DNA from: a virus | Strand: one strand, 5' to 3' | IMG/VR virus record: IMGVR_UViG_3300025543_000021 | Span: 1 to 58,813 of that record | DNA length: 58,813 nt | Part shown: positions 8,177 through 18,639 of the stretch, in pieces | Layout of the letters: the number at the start of each line of letters is the position of its first letter | Position numbering within the stretch: position 1 is the stretch's first letter | The notes under the pieces: generated by a model | Database searches by the model: none | What the model was told of the DNA's origin: nothing | What the model saw: only the letters and a program-made list of their open reading frames with translations | Translations under genes and position numbers: made by a program

Positions 8177-9613
8177 ATGTCAGAAACAGCATATAGTTAT
8201 CAAGCTCCTGATAGGCGTGTCTATGATATGCTTACAGGAGGTCAAAATCGTTTTGGTTTATTACCTCAAGTTGAAGCGTATTATCAAAGCCAATTCGAAA
8301 ATATGGGAGCGGCAGATTCTAACCCGTTTACATATACTGGCGACCGGATAGCAGGATTTTCTCCTAGAGAAGAATATGCAATGCAACTCGCGGATCAAGG
8401 TATTGGTGCTTATCAACCATATATGGCAAGAGCTGCGGGTTTAACTGAAGAAAGTTTAGCTACGATGGCTGGTGGTTCTTCTGAAGCTGCTGCGGCTATG
8501 CGACGCGCTCAAGAACAAGGTGAAGATTATACTCGTTTAGGGATAAACCGTGGAACAGATTTCTTAGGTAGAGGTGTACAAGCCGCCTCAAGAGCTGAAG
8601 AACGCGGGTTAGCAGGACTTGATCAAGCTGGACAAACATTACAAGCTAGTAGAGGTGATTTTGATCCTTCTAGTATTAGCCGATATTCTGATCCGTATGA
8701 AGATCAAGTAGTCCAACAAGTTATGCGCGATATGGATAAAGCGCAACAACAAGGAGATATTGGTCGTAGAGCTTCTGAAATAGGTGCAGGAGCATTTGGT
8801 GGCTCTCGTTCTAGATTAAGTCAAGAAGAATCTGATACTGCTAATAGACGCGGTATGACTGAAGCATTAGCAGGGATTCGTAGTCAAGGATATACTTCTT
8901 CGCGAGACGCTGCGATGGCTGATTTCGGTAGAGCGCGTGGCGCAGATGCAATGGCAGCTCAACAACAAGCTGGGATGGCTGGACAAGGACAACAATTTGG
9001 TATGGGCACTGCTGGACAATTAAGCCAAGCGGGTCAAAATATATACGGTATGGGTTCTGGTGCAGGTCAAAATTTCTATAATATGGGAACAGGTACAGGC
9101 CAAGGTTTAGCTGGAATCGCGGGTGGTTTATCTGGTGCTCAATCCGGTGCTGCTGGAGCGTATCAAGGTTACGCAGGTGCTAACCAAGGGTTCCGTCAAG
9201 GCGATGTTGCTTCCGCTATGAATATAGGTGGAATGAACCGCGCTAGAAACCAAGCCCAATTAGATTTAAATTATCAAAATTTCGTAGGGCAATATAATAT
9301 GCCTAACCAATTAATGTCTGGTTATGCGAATTATCTTACAGGTGCAGGGCCGTTAGCTGGTGGTACGGGTTATTCTGGTACTGCAAATGTAGCTAATCCT
9401 TACGGTACCTCTGGTGCTGGTACTTATACCGGCAGTTATGGAATGAAAGACGGGGGCCGTCCTATCCCTCAAGGTAATAAAGGTTTAGCGTCTTTATCTA
9501 ACGTAGCTCCTGAAGCTGTTCGTAAAATGGGCTTTACTCCTGCTACAAAAATGATGGGCGGCGGTATGGTTAATCCTCGTTTCCCTATGGCGTCTCGTAA
9601 GTTAGGAGCATAA
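8177..9613 (+). CDS. Gly/Gln/Ala-rich virion protein
   Basis: The 478-residue product has a conserved-looking N-terminal half (residues 1-230) and a Gly/Gln-rich second half with loose repeats of the type G-Q-x-F-G-M-G-T/A-G. Near the end are G-M-K-D-G-G and M-M-G-G-G-M-V, related to the GGxV motif in neighbouring genes. Low complexity and position among large structural genes suggest an internal or tail-associated virion protein. Confidence 0.72.
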   Translation: MSETAYSYQAPDRRVYDMLTGGQNRFGLLPQVEAYYQSQFENMGAADSNPFTYTGDRIAGFSPREEYAMQLADQGIGAYQPYMARAAGLTEESLATMAGGSSEAAAAMRRAQEQGEDYTRLGINRGTDFLGRGVQAASRAEERGLAGLDQAGQTLQASRGDFDPSSISRYSDPYEDQVVQQVMRDMDKAQQQGDIGRRASEIGAGAFGGSRSRLSQEESDTANRRGMTEALAGIRSQGYTSSRDAAMADFGRARGADAMAAQQQAGMAGQGQQFGMGTAGQLSQAGQNIYGMGSGAGQNFYNMGTGTGQGLAGIAGGLSGAQSGAAGAYQGYAGANQGFRQGDVASAMNIGGMNRARNQAQLDLNYQNFVGQYNMPNQLMSGYANYLTGAGPLAGGTGYSGTANVANPYGTSGAGTYTGSYGMKDGGRPIPQGNKGLASLSNVAPEAVRKMGFTPATKMMGGGMVNPRFPMASRKLGA

Positions 9614-9614
9614 A

Positions 9615-11780
9615 ATGGCGGAAGGCAATAAATACGGTTTTGGCGGTATTGGCGCTGGTGGTGGAATCGCGAACCTTGTTGCTGCGCCTAAAGTTAATCC
9701 TATCAGATCAGGACAATTTGCTCCTACCCCACAACGGAGACTCACTGCTGAAAAGAAACCTAAAAAACAAGTTCTTGGAGCCTTAGCAGGTGCTGCTTCT
9801 CCTTTTTTAGCTGAAGCAGGATTAGCTGGGCTTAGTAAAATTCCAGGATTAGAAGGGTTATTATTCCAACCTGAAGCACAGACTAAAGAAGATTTTGGTA
9901 TCCTTGCTCCCCAAACAGGAACAGGGATTCCAACAGATCCGTATGCAGCAGAACAAGCAAAACTGCGTCGAAGAGTAGATGCTGCGTTACCTTCTACTAA
10001 GCTGCCTCGTCAAAAAACATTATTGGGAAAAGGTCTTAACGAGCTTTTAACATATGCCCCCGCGTTAGCTCTTGGTGATGAAGACGATGGATCAATTGCT
10101 TCTTATATTGCAGCTGCTTCGTCTGGTAAAAAACTAGAAGGTGCTTTAGATCAATCTCGTTTAGAAGCGTATTTAGCGAGAGAAACGAAACGTGGTGAAA
10201 AATTAGCTAACGTTGGTGATTTTACCCGTAACATCTCATATAGTGCTGTATTACAAGACGATGGCACCTTTGCCCCTATTAAACGTACTGTATTAATTTC
10301 CCCAGATAAATCAACTCGTTATGTATTAAGCCAAGGAGATAAGAACGTAGATTTCGTTCTTGATGAATTAGGAAAACAAGTAGCTGTTCCTCAAGGACAA
10401 TACTTTATTAGAGATACGCTTACATTAGACGACAAAGATCCTGGGAAACCAGAAGATAAAAAACTATTCGATACAAAAAGTGGTCAAATCGCTTACGGAA
10501 CTGTTCAATACGCTCAAACTCCAACGGGACGTGAAGCTCGTATTTTACTTAATGATCCTCGTAATCGTCGGGGAGATGACAAACAAACAACAGCCTCTTC
10601 TTTAAGAAAAGAGTTTGGAGATAACTGGGTTCCTTATGACCAAGAACTAGCTGATTTAGATGCCCGAGAAAAAGGGGATCCACAATTATTTAAAAAGTTT
10701 GAAGGTCGTATGGATCGTGAAGTTGCTACATTAGAAGTAGCAAATATCGCATCAACGATTATACCTATTGCTATGGATGCAGAAAATAACCCAGAACTTC
10801 TAACAGATGTTGGCGCACTTCCTGGATTTTTCGATGGATTGCGAAAAGAAATTTCAAGTGCGTACAATATAATAAATAATTCTGGTCGTTCAGTTGATGA
10901 AATTATTTATGATCAAGGTAAAGATACCGGATCATCTGTTAGTATGGGAAATTTATTAATAGCTAGTAACGATTATAGCAGTATCGTAAACAACGCTAGT
11001 TCAACACCTGCTCAAAAAGATCAAGCTAAAGATAGACTTATTAGCGCATTAAAAACTGTTCAAGCTCGTGCAAAAGACCAAGGATATGCGGGAACTTTAG
11101 CAAATCTTGATTTAGAATCCGATCAATTCCAAGATCTAATTGTAAACCGAGGGTTATTAGCTGCAGGTCAGTTACGGTTAGCGTATGCAGCAGCGGCAGC
11201 AGATGGTCAAACAGGTACTTCTCTTTCAGATAAAGACGTTATTAATTTCCTTGAACAATTAGGATTTGGTGATAAACAAGCTAAATTAGTTGGTAATAAA
11301 ATGACTAATTTCGTTGTAAATAGATTACAAAATCTTGATTCTAGAGAGTTTAGAACTTTATCTAATAACGCTAGAACCCATACTGAAACGGATGTTCGTA
11401 ATACTAATGATTATTTACGAGGTACGTTCGGTACTAGTCTTTCGGATTTAAATTCCCTTAGAGATGAAAAATTAACTCAAGATGAAAAAGAAGTAATCGC
11501 GTCTAAAATTATATCAGATATTGCCGAAGATACTCGAGGAAGCGCGTTTTCTGATTTTGTATACGATAGAAAAAATCAACGGATTCGTTATGTTCCTGTA
11601 TTAGAGCGGCTAAAAAGCAGAGAGTTAATTTATAACCGTTATATGCAAACTATTTTCCCACATTACGGTATTACTGAGGATCAAATTAATTTAGTTGGTC
11701 AGAGTGATATAGGGCTAGATGAAAGTTCTGGTCAGGGTACTACTCCTTCTCGTCCCCCGTTAAATTTAAGGATTAGGTAA
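9615..11780 (+). CDS. Large virion protein, probably internal (721 aa)
   Basis: The ATG is one base after the upstream stop. The N-terminal 60 residues are Gly/Ala- and Lys-rich with one moderately hydrophobic helix (around residue 55); the rest is hydrophilic and helical without catalytic motifs I recognise. Size and position before an 1138-residue partner resemble the ejection proteins of podoviruses, which leave the capsid with the DNA. That role is inferred from context. Confidence 0.7.
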   Translation: MAEGNKYGFGGIGAGGGIANLVAAPKVNPIRSGQFAPTPQRRLTAEKKPKKQVLGALAGAASPFLAEAGLAGLSKIPGLEGLLFQPEAQTKEDFGILAPQTGTGIPTDPYAAEQAKLRRRVDAALPSTKLPRQKTLLGKGLNELLTYAPALALGDEDDGSIASYIAAASSGKKLEGALDQSRLEAYLARETKRGEKLANVGDFTRNISYSAVLQDDGTFAPIKRTVLISPDKSTRYVLSQGDKNVDFVLDELGKQVAVPQGQYFIRDTLTLDDKDPGKPEDKKLFDTKSGQIAYGTVQYAQTPTGREARILLNDPRNRRGDDKQTTASSLRKEFGDNWVPYDQELADLDAREKGDPQLFKKFEGRMDREVATLEVANIASTIIPIAMDAENNPELLTDVGALPGFFDGLRKEISSAYNIINNSGRSVDEIIYDQGKDTGSSVSMGNLLIASNDYSSIVNNASSTPAQKDQAKDRLISALKTVQARAKDQGYAGTLANLDLESDQFQDLIVNRGLLAAGQLRLAYAAAAADGQTGTSLSDKDVINFLEQLGFGDKQAKLVGNKMTNFVVNRLQNLDSREFRTLSNNARTHTETDVRNTNDYLRGTFGTSLSDLNSLRDEKLTQDEKEVIASKIISDIAEDTRGSAFSDFVYDRKNQRIRYVPVLERLKSRELIYNRYMQTIFPHYGITEDQINLVGQSDIGLDESSGQGTTPSRPPLNLRIR

Positions 11781-11786
11781 AATTAA

Positions 11787-14700
11787 ATGGCTGCGAATCA
11801 ACCAAACATTACAGTTTTAGATAGTTTTTTACAAACTCCTGAATTTGATGCGTTTAAACAAAATACAATTTTAGCTCCTATTGCTGAAGGAAGCGATATT
11901 ACTTTAGAGAAAATTTATTCTAATGATCCCATAAGATTAAATGCGTTTTTAGAAGCAGAATATCTACAAAGTAAAGCTGAACAAGGTGACGAAACAGCTC
12001 AATCTTTAGTTGACCCACAGGATACTGAAATTACAAACGCAACTTTCCGTTATATTCAACGGTATATGCCTTTAGATACAGTAGCTCAAACTTCAATTAG
12101 TTTAGATTCGGCACCTTTAAAAACAGTTTCTGAACCAGAACCTCGTTTACAAGTTCCAGGACGTATGGGTAGATCTTTCCCAATACAACTTCCTATAAAA
12201 GAAGACAGTACTCAGTATTCTACGCTTACTGAATCCTTGCTTGATGAAGATCAACGTCAGAAAATCGCGTCATTAGGTATAGATCCTAATGTTTATTACC
12301 AAGGCGACCAGTCTTTTTATGATAAATTTATACAAGGTTCTGACCCTGTAGATGAAAACTCTCCTTGGAGAGTAAAATCATTTTTCTTTCCTATAAACAT
12401 TACGCCGTTTGAAGCTGAAAAATTATTAGAAAAAGAATCTCCTAACGCTGAGTTTAGATATATTGATCCTAATAATCAAAGTATGGGACTCGCGATCCGT
12501 GATGAAACTACTAATGGTAGATTTGTTCCTTTAAGGCCACAGTTTGGATACGAAAGCGGAGTTGAAGAACTTCTTACAGGTGTCGGCCAAGAAATGGGTG
12601 CGATAGTTACTGAAGTCGTAGGTTTAAAAGGACTTGGCAAATTAATTGGCGAAGCTGGAGAACAAGCAGGGAAGTTAGAAAAACTAGGAAGAGGAGCAGG
12701 AGTCGCAACTGTTACTGGACTTTCCGCTGGATTTGGTCGTTTTGCACAACTAGCTTACGGCAACGCTAAAGGAATTAACGATATTTCTATAGAGCGTGCT
12801 TTTGAAGATGCAGGATTTGCTGCGTTATTGTCTGGAGGTAGTACCGCTGTTGTTGGTGCCGCGTTAGCAACTGCTGGAAAAATTTGGTCTTCAATTACTG
12901 GATCAGCTATTCCAGAAGAAATTATAGCTAGGCTTCAAGCACAAATCGCTAAAGTTAAAGCGAAAGGTACAGGGGAAGAGTTCACTTCCGAAGAATTAAG
13001 AGATAGAACGAAAGAAGCAGCTTTAGCAGTAAGTGATTCAATAACTGAGTATAAACCAACCGCAGGAGAATTAACTCAAGATGATTTTTTAAAAACTCTT
13101 GAGCTAGAACTATTCGCACAATTATCCCCAACCTCTAAAGGTCGTCAAGCCTATAACGATATTGTTACTAACAACTCCAACGCTGCGTTCAATTTTTGGC
13201 AAGAACTTACAGAAAATTCTCCAGAATTAAAAGGTATTTCGTATACTGATTTCCGTGAGTTTTTAGCGCAGCAACAAAAAGATTATGCTGATCAAGCTGC
13301 CGAAGCTGCGAAAATAAAAATACGAGATATAGAAGAAAGCACTACGATAGACGGAGTTTTACCTGATCAAAATCCTGATCAAATGCTTACAATTGATGAG
13401 CTTGGTTCTACTTTTACAAGAGACCAACAATCTGGAGGTTTAATATTTAAACGAAACAGCCCTGAGTTTTTAGCTCAATCTGACGAAGCCTATAACGCAG
13501 CTAAAAATACTGTTTCTGATGAAATAACTGCTCTAAGTGGTCTTAAATACGATAGGAAATTAGATTCTACTTCTAGGATTCGTGGTGCGTTTCAGGAAGC
13601 ATTTAATGCTGGAGAAGATAAAGACGCAATAATGCGTACTTTAGGTGAAGTTGAAGCGTCTGATGTAATCAGAAGTATGATCCCAATGGCTAGAGACGAC
13701 TCAGGAAACCCTGTAAGTATTTTAAAACAGCTTCTTGGGGTAACTGTTGATGATCAAGGTAAGTTTTTAAAACAAGCAGATCTAACTTTTGGTCAACTAG
13801 CTGGTATGCAAAATGCTTTAAACGCTTTATTTATGGAAAGCGGTGATCGAGGAGTTAAAGAAGTTGCTCAAAAACTACGCAATGCTGTCGAAGAACAAAT
13901 AGACGATTTAATTACCTTTCACGCTAATAAACAATTAGCTGCCGAAGGGATTGACGCTCCTACTGCTAAAGTTTTAGGAGAAAAAGTTCAAGAAATAGCT
14001 GGGCCATTAATCGAAGCTCAAAGTAATTTACGGGCGGCTAATGTAGCTATTGAACGTAAATTTATTAGAGACCTAGTTGATAAAGAACCCTCTGAAATAG
14101 CTGATTTCGTTTTATCTTCTAGTCCAAAACAAATAACCCAGTTGTTAGATCAGATCTATAATCTTCCTGATTCTATTGTTCGTATGCAAAATTTACGACA
14201 GTTAGTTATAGAAAATATGCGTAAATCTATGGGTGGGATGCCTTTAGAAGAACAAAATAAAGCATGGGTTAAATTTATAGAGAAAAACGAAAATCAATTA
14301 GCTGCGTTATTTCCTGAAGCTCAGTTTTTAAAAATGAAAGATTTTGGTGATGTACAAAATAAAGCGTTACAAGAAATAAATGAAACTGCAGAAACTTTAG
14401 TTGATTTAGAAAAACAACTAGGTAAACCTCCTGCTGAGTTTATAAGTGACTTTTTATTACAAGGACGCAGCTCACGGTTAACAGGTGCTAAAGAACTTTC
14501 TCGTAGAGAATTTGGTGAATTAATAAGTAAAAACCCAGAACTACAGCCGTATGTAGCAGCGTTAACAAGAGATTTTTTCCAAAAGAATTTTGAAACAACC
14601 CGTACTTCTGGAGACACTATGTTTTCAGAAGGATTAGACGTAAATAGGTTTATTGATTTTGTACAAAGTGGTGTACGAAGCGGTCAAGAAGGTACTTCTG

Positions 14701-15203
14701 AATTAGGACAAATATTCACACCTTTATTGGGTAAAGAACAAGGCCCGAAATTTGCTAAAAATTTAAGAATAATGGCGCAAATTTTAGACCGTGGTGTTAA
14801 GCGCGGGTCGCGGAGTCCTATGTCCCAAGGAACAGCTGCTAATCAAACTATCGACGATTATTTAGAAGAAGCTTCTATTCTACAAAGGTTTACTATTGCT
14901 CCCCTTTCGACAACAGGTAGAAAAATAACGGCGGCAGTTTCCGGTTTTCGAGATAGAGCAAAAAGTGATTTGTTAGAAATTTTATCTGATCCTAGTAAAC
15001 TAGATACTTTATTAAAAGATAGACAAAGAAAGTTATCTCGTCGTGATTTTTATAAATTTTTAAGTGCTTTAGCTGTTTCTCGAGAAGTAGATATCGGCTC
15101 TGAAACTAACGAAGACCTTTATGATAGGGCTGTAAAATCATTGGAAGGGCCGACAAAAGGTATTATTGACTTATACTCAAGGATGTTTGACGATGAAGAT
15201 TAA
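11787..15203 (+). CDS. Very large helical virion protein, ejection-protein candidate (1138 aa)
   Basis: This is the longest product in the window. Residues around 265-375 contain Gly/Ala-rich hydrophobic helices (V-V-G-L-K-G-L-G and T-V-T-G-L-S-A-G-F-G) that could insert into a membrane; the remainder is long, charged and helical. No lysozyme or transglycosylase motif was recognised. Such composition fits an internal virion protein that helps DNA cross the cell envelope. It overlaps the next start by 11 bases. Confidence 0.72.
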   Translation: MAANQPNITVLDSFLQTPEFDAFKQNTILAPIAEGSDITLEKIYSNDPIRLNAFLEAEYLQSKAEQGDETAQSLVDPQDTEITNATFRYIQRYMPLDTVAQTSISLDSAPLKTVSEPEPRLQVPGRMGRSFPIQLPIKEDSTQYSTLTESLLDEDQRQKIASLGIDPNVYYQGDQSFYDKFIQGSDPVDENSPWRVKSFFFPINITPFEAEKLLEKESPNAEFRYIDPNNQSMGLAIRDETTNGRFVPLRPQFGYESGVEELLTGVGQEMGAIVTEVVGLKGLGKLIGEAGEQAGKLEKLGRGAGVATVTGLSAGFGRFAQLAYGNAKGINDISIERAFEDAGFAALLSGGSTAVVGAALATAGKIWSSITGSAIPEEIIARLQAQIAKVKAKGTGEEFTSEELRDRTKEAALAVSDSITEYKPTAGELTQDDFLKTLELELFAQLSPTSKGRQAYNDIVTNNSNAAFNFWQELTENSPELKGISYTDFREFLAQQQKDYADQAAEAAKIKIRDIEESTTIDGVLPDQNPDQMLTIDELGSTFTRDQQSGGLIFKRNSPEFLAQSDEAYNAAKNTVSDEITALSGLKYDRKLDSTSRIRGAFQEAFNAGEDKDAIMRTLGEVEASDVIRSMIPMARDDSGNPVSILKQLLGVTVDDQGKFLKQADLTFGQLAGMQNALNALFMESGDRGVKEVAQKLRNAVEEQIDDLITFHANKQLAAEGIDAPTAKVLGEKVQEIAGPLIEAQSNLRAANVAIERKFIRDLVDKEPSEIADFVLSSSPKQITQLLDQIYNLPDSIVRMQNLRQLVIENMRKSMGGMPLEEQNKAWVKFIEKNENQLAALFPEAQFLKMKDFGDVQNKALQEINETAETLVDLEKQLGKPPAEFISDFLLQGRSSRLTGAKELSRREFGELISKNPELQPYVAALTRDFFQKNFETTRTSGDTMFSEGLDVNRFIDFVQSGVRSGQEGTSELGQIFTPLLGKEQGPKFAKNLRIMAQILDRGVKRGSRSPMSQGTAANQTIDDYLEEASILQRFTIAPLSTTGRKITAAVSGFRDRAKSDLLEILSDPSKLDTLLKDRQRKLSRRDFYKFLSALAVSREVDIGSETNEDLYDRAVKSLEGPTKGIIDLYSRMFDDED

Positions 15204-16551
15204 AGTGTTTGAACCTCCTATGCCTACTTTTGATGATCCCGAACTTATGGCCTCTGGCGGCGAAGTTAAACCTCGTAAAATGGAAGAAGGTGGCGGCACA
15301 TTTTATGATTACGGGTACGGAACTTACAATCCAGCTACTGGTTATTTTGACCCTACTCCTCAATTTACAGCTCAACAAGCTGCTTTAACGGAAGCAGCAA
15401 TGGCTACTGGCGGTGAACAAGGTGCCTATGCGGGTTATGGTGGTGGCGGCGGCGGCGGGGAAATGGGTGCGGGAGATACTAATTTTTCCCAAGAATATAT
15501 TGATTATTTAATAGAGCAAGCTAATCGATCTTCTACTACAGATACTTCAGCCGCTGACGCAGCAGCAGCAGCCGAAGCAGCAGCAGCCGAAGCAGCAGCA
15601 TCCTTAGCTGAATTTAACGAACGGTTTGCAGGCGGAACATTAACTCCTGAAGAAATACAAAATTTAATTGACCAAGGAATGACTGAAGACCAAGTTCTAA
15701 CTTTAATTGGTAATTATCAATTAAACGAAGATCAATTAGGTCAGTTATATAATCAAGGTTTATTAACAGAAGAACAAATTGCTCAGATTTTAGGCCTGAT
15801 AGATGAGGCAACTGACGAAGGTGACATAGTAACTCAAGAAGATGTTGAAGATGCGATTGCTTCTGGAGGATATACTCAAGAAGAAATTGCTGAAATGATC
15901 GCGGCTCAAAGTCCCGATTTAAGTGGTTATGCGACTACAGAACAATTAGCTGGGTTAGAAGGACAGTTTCAAAACTTTTTAACACCGGAACAATTAGAAG
16001 GTTACGTTACTGCGGATCAATTAGCGGAAGCTACAGCTAACGATTACGATGATGTTATTGAAGGTTTAACTACTCAGTTAAGTGATCTTGAAACTAAATA
16101 TCAAGATGTAACCGATCAATACGAAGCTGACGCAGTTAACCAACAAATTGCAGATACTAAAGACGAATTAAATTCCTTTTTCGCTGGAGCCGTTAATACT
16201 GGGCCACGGACAGGGTCTACTTCTCAATTTAGTTCTGGTACTTCGTTCCTTCCAGGAGGAAGTCCTATGGCGAATCTTATTGGTAGCCAACGAGAAGGAG
16301 CAGGACAAGATGCGTTTAATAGTTATTTAAAAACATTTACTCCAAGTTATGCTTCTTACGAAGAACCAAAATCTTTAGACGATTACGCACAAGGATCTAA
16401 TCCTTTTATGGGCGCACAATATAATAATCCGTTTACAGGGGGTTATAATATGGGCGGTCAAGTTTCTAACGGTATTATGGATCTAACGAACTTTGATACT
16501 AACGTACAACCTTTCCAAAATGCTTTTAGACCAAATAAACCGAGAAATTAA
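15193..16551 (+). CDS. Low-complexity virion protein with helical repeats
   Basis: I chose ATG 15193 (preceded by AAGGATG) over an in-frame ATG at 15166. The 452-residue protein starts with M-A-S-G-G-E-V and E-E-G-G-G motifs, has an Ala/Glu block near residues 115-140, then a run of short helical repeats of the form L-T-x-E-Q-I/L-x-x-L (about residues 155-290). M-G-G-Q-V lies near the C-terminus. It is probably a structural or scaffold-like virion component. Confidence 0.7.
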   Translation: MKIKVFEPPMPTFDDPELMASGGEVKPRKMEEGGGTFYDYGYGTYNPATGYFDPTPQFTAQQAALTEAAMATGGEQGAYAGYGGGGGGGEMGAGDTNFSQEYIDYLIEQANRSSTTDTSAADAAAAAEAAAAEAAASLAEFNERFAGGTLTPEEIQNLIDQGMTEDQVLTLIGNYQLNEDQLGQLYNQGLLTEEQIAQILGLIDEATDEGDIVTQEDVEDAIASGGYTQEEIAEMIAAQSPDLSGYATTEQLAGLEGQFQNFLTPEQLEGYVTADQLAEATANDYDDVIEGLTTQLSDLETKYQDVTDQYEADAVNQQIADTKDELNSFFAGAVNTGPRTGSTSQFSSGTSFLPGGSPMANLIGSQREGAGQDAFNSYLKTFTPSYASYEEPKSLDDYAQGSNPFMGAQYNNPFTGGYNMGGQVSNGIMDLTNFDTNVQPFQNAFRPNKPRN

Positions 16552-16553
16552 AA

Positions 16554-16925
16554 ATGATGCCAATGAATGAAATGCCTAACCGATTAGACGCTCTTAGAGG
16601 AAATGCAGAAATGGCAGGAGGCCCACCAGCTATGGGGGGTACACCTCCTCCTCTTCCACCCACAGCTTCTCCTGCCTCTGCTCCTCCTATGGCTCCTCCT
16701 ATGGAAGAAGATCGTTTATCGTCTTTACTAGGTGGTATGGACGATTCTCCAATGATGCCGGAAGAAGAGATGATGGGCGAGGGTCTAGCTCTTTCTGATG
16801 TCGCTACCGGACTTGCTACGGCAGCGGTTGAAACATCTGGAGGAGATATTGCTATGGCACGTGCTTCGTTAATGGAAGCGTTAGCAGAACTAGATGCAAT
16901 GGAAATGGGTGAGTTACCCGCTTAA
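16554..16925 (+). CDS. Met/Pro-rich small virion-region protein
   Basis: The 123-residue product is Met- and Pro-rich in its first half (P-P-P-L-P-P-T and M-A-P-P-M-E-E) and acidic and helical in the second. No catalytic motif is visible. It ends the left rightward block; its last 12 bases overlap the end of the convergent helicase gene on the other strand. Function is unknown. Confidence 0.68.
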   Translation: MMPMNEMPNRLDALRGNAEMAGGPPAMGGTPPPLPPTASPASAPPMAPPMEEDRLSSLLGGMDDSPMMPEEEMMGEGLALSDVATGLATAAVETSGGDIAMARASLMEALAELDAMEMGELPA

Positions 16926-18362
16926 CCAGTTTTCCCATTTGTCGTCGCCTAAGACTTCTTGGGCGAGGTCAAGTTTATTGCGTAAAGCTGTTACAATTCT
17001 TTCATCTATCGTATCTTTAGCTACTAAATCAACATACGTTACGTTGTTTTTCTGGCCGATACGGTGCGCTCTATCTTCAGACTGTAACCTTTTTTCGAGG
17101 TCAAAGTTATTTGAATAATAGATTACGTTTTGCGCTTCTGTTAATGTAATCCCGTACCCTCCTGTTTGAGTATTACCTACGAAAAACCGTAGGGGGTGAT
17201 CAGGGTTTTGGAAATCTTTAATAATACGTTCACGTTCATCGGTACTTGTATCTCCGAAATACGCAGCTACAGAATCTGATCCGAATAACCCTTGTAGAGT
17301 TTCAACGATCTCTAGGATATTTTGGCGGTAGTTTGCCCAGATAATTACTTTACCTTGCATTTCACCAATAACTTCAATAAGTTCATCTATCCTGTTATTA
17401 TCTACAGGAGTTTCTACTCCATCGTCGCTTTTAACATGACCACATACTATCTGATGTAACCTAAGTAATTGAGTGAGTACATTCGTAACACTTAACATTT
17501 CTTCGTTTTTCAACAAAGTTATCGCGCTTTCACTTAATTCTTTATAAAGTTTCTTTTGTTCAGCGGTTAGAGTTACTTCTCTTTTAACGTAAACTTTTTC
17601 AGGTAGGTCTAAGCAATCGTTTTTTAATACCCTATAAGAGAACGTATCTAGCCTAGCCGTTAATTCTTCTAGGTTCCTATAGCCTACTACCTGTTTAACT
17701 GTACGGCCTCCGAAATAGCGATTTACGACTTCTCCGTAATGGTTTTGAAAAGAATAGAACGAGGTATACCCTAATAAACTAGATCCAAGAACCTCGGTTT
17801 GACTATACAGATCTAAAGGTGATTGAGTTATAGGTGATCCTGTAAGGATTCTACGGAACGCTGTATTTTTTGATAACTTAACAATAGCCTTGGTTCGTGA
17901 TGCTTTAGGGTTTTTAATCGTTGTTGATTCATCTACTGCTAATAGAACCTTATGTCCTAGGATAAAATTCTGAGTAAATTTAACACCTTTAGGAGTACTA
18001 AATGCTTCTACGTTTATTACGAATATTTTGAGTTTATCTTCGTCTACATTAAATAACTTAACGAGGTCAGCTTTCTCTTTTTTCCTTGGCGCAGGAGACC
18101 ATACCGCAACGTGGCGGTCTATATAATCCGGCATATGGTCAGGGATCTCTTTCGTAGACCAGTTTTTATAAACACCTTTCGGAGCAATAATAACTACAGC
18201 GTTGATCGCGCCTTTACCATAAAGAATACCGATAGTATCTATTAAGACTTTAGACTTACCTGTACCCATCTCCATAAAAAAGCCATACTCTCGTTTGTTC
18301 CACGAGCGTTTTAACGCAGTTTTTTGGTGAGCATACGGTTCCGTCTTGAATTCGTATTTCAC
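16914..18362 (-). CDS. SNF2-family DNA helicase/translocase
   Basis: The 482-residue superfamily 2 enzyme starts at GTG 18362 behind an AAAGGA site. Walker A is M-G-T-G-K-S-K (about residues 32-38), motif II D-E-S-T (144-147), motif III L-T-G-S-P (about 173-177), and near the C-terminus motif VI reads E-D-R-A-H-R-I-G-Q. Phage SNF2 proteins are used in replication, recombination or repair. It is the only minus-strand gene, has its own promoter at 18404-18432, and converges on the virion gene at 16554-16925. Confidence 0.92.
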   Translation of the reverse strand: MKYEFKTEPYAHQKTALKRSWNKREYGFFMEMGTGKSKVLIDTIGILYGKGAINAVVIIAPKGVYKNWSTKEIPDHMPDYIDRHVAVWSPAPRKKEKADLVKLFNVDEDKLKIFVINVEAFSTPKGVKFTQNFILGHKVLLAVDESTTIKNPKASRTKAIVKLSKNTAFRRILTGSPITQSPLDLYSQTEVLGSSLLGYTSFYSFQNHYGEVVNRYFGGRTVKQVVGYRNLEELTARLDTFSYRVLKNDCLDLPEKVYVKREVTLTAEQKKLYKELSESAITLLKNEEMLSVTNVLTQLLRLHQIVCGHVKSDDGVETPVDNNRIDELIEVIGEMQGKVIIWANYRQNILEIVETLQGLFGSDSVAAYFGDTSTDERERIIKDFQNPDHPLRFFVGNTQTGGYGITLTEAQNVIYYSNNFDLEKRLQSEDRAHRIGQKNNVTYVDLVAKDTIDERIVTALRNKLDLAQEVLGDDKWENWLSG

Positions 18363-18403
18363 AGTTGTTCCTTTCTAAGTTCTATAAGTAAGTATATAGA
18401 AGT

Positions 18404-18432
18404 ATAGTAGTAAAATAAAGAAATACCGTAAA
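18404..18432 (-). promoter_or_regulatory. Sigma-70-like promoter of the SNF2 helicase gene
   Basis: Read on the minus strand: -35 TTTACG at 18432-18427, a 17-bp spacer, and -10 TACTAT at 18409-18404. The GTG start of the helicase follows about 40 bases downstream. The boxes match the promoter set used on the other strand. Confidence 0.65.
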
Positions 18433-18518
18433 ATCAGGAAGCCTGTTTAATAGATGTAATATATTCTATTAGTTTTACTCTCTCATCAGTTCCTAGGTAA
18501 AACGAGAGTTACAGTACT

Positions 18519-18538
18519 ACTCTATTACTTCTATTACT
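18519..18538 (-). repeat. 20-base repeat, inverted copy (AGTAATAGA type)
   Basis: Read on the minus strand this is AGTAATAGA-AGTAATAGA-GT, identical to 38932-38951 on the plus strand. The two copies sit in the intergenic regions that bound the early block. Confidence 0.7.
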
Positions 18539-18609
18539 CTATTAGACGTTTCTGTTAATTTTTTTATAAAAAATTTATTTTTAGATATAGGTAATACAGA
18601 TAATACCTC

Positions 18610-18639
18610 TTTACTAACGAAAACGGATTAAGGTAAGGT
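18610..18639 (+). promoter_or_regulatory. Sigma-70-like promoter of the replication operon
   Basis: TTTACT at 18610-18615, an 18-bp spacer and TAAGGT at 18634-18639. The first gene (18666) has a strong AAAGGAG site directly behind. The spacer is one base longer than in the other members of the set, so confidence is moderate. Confidence 0.5.
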
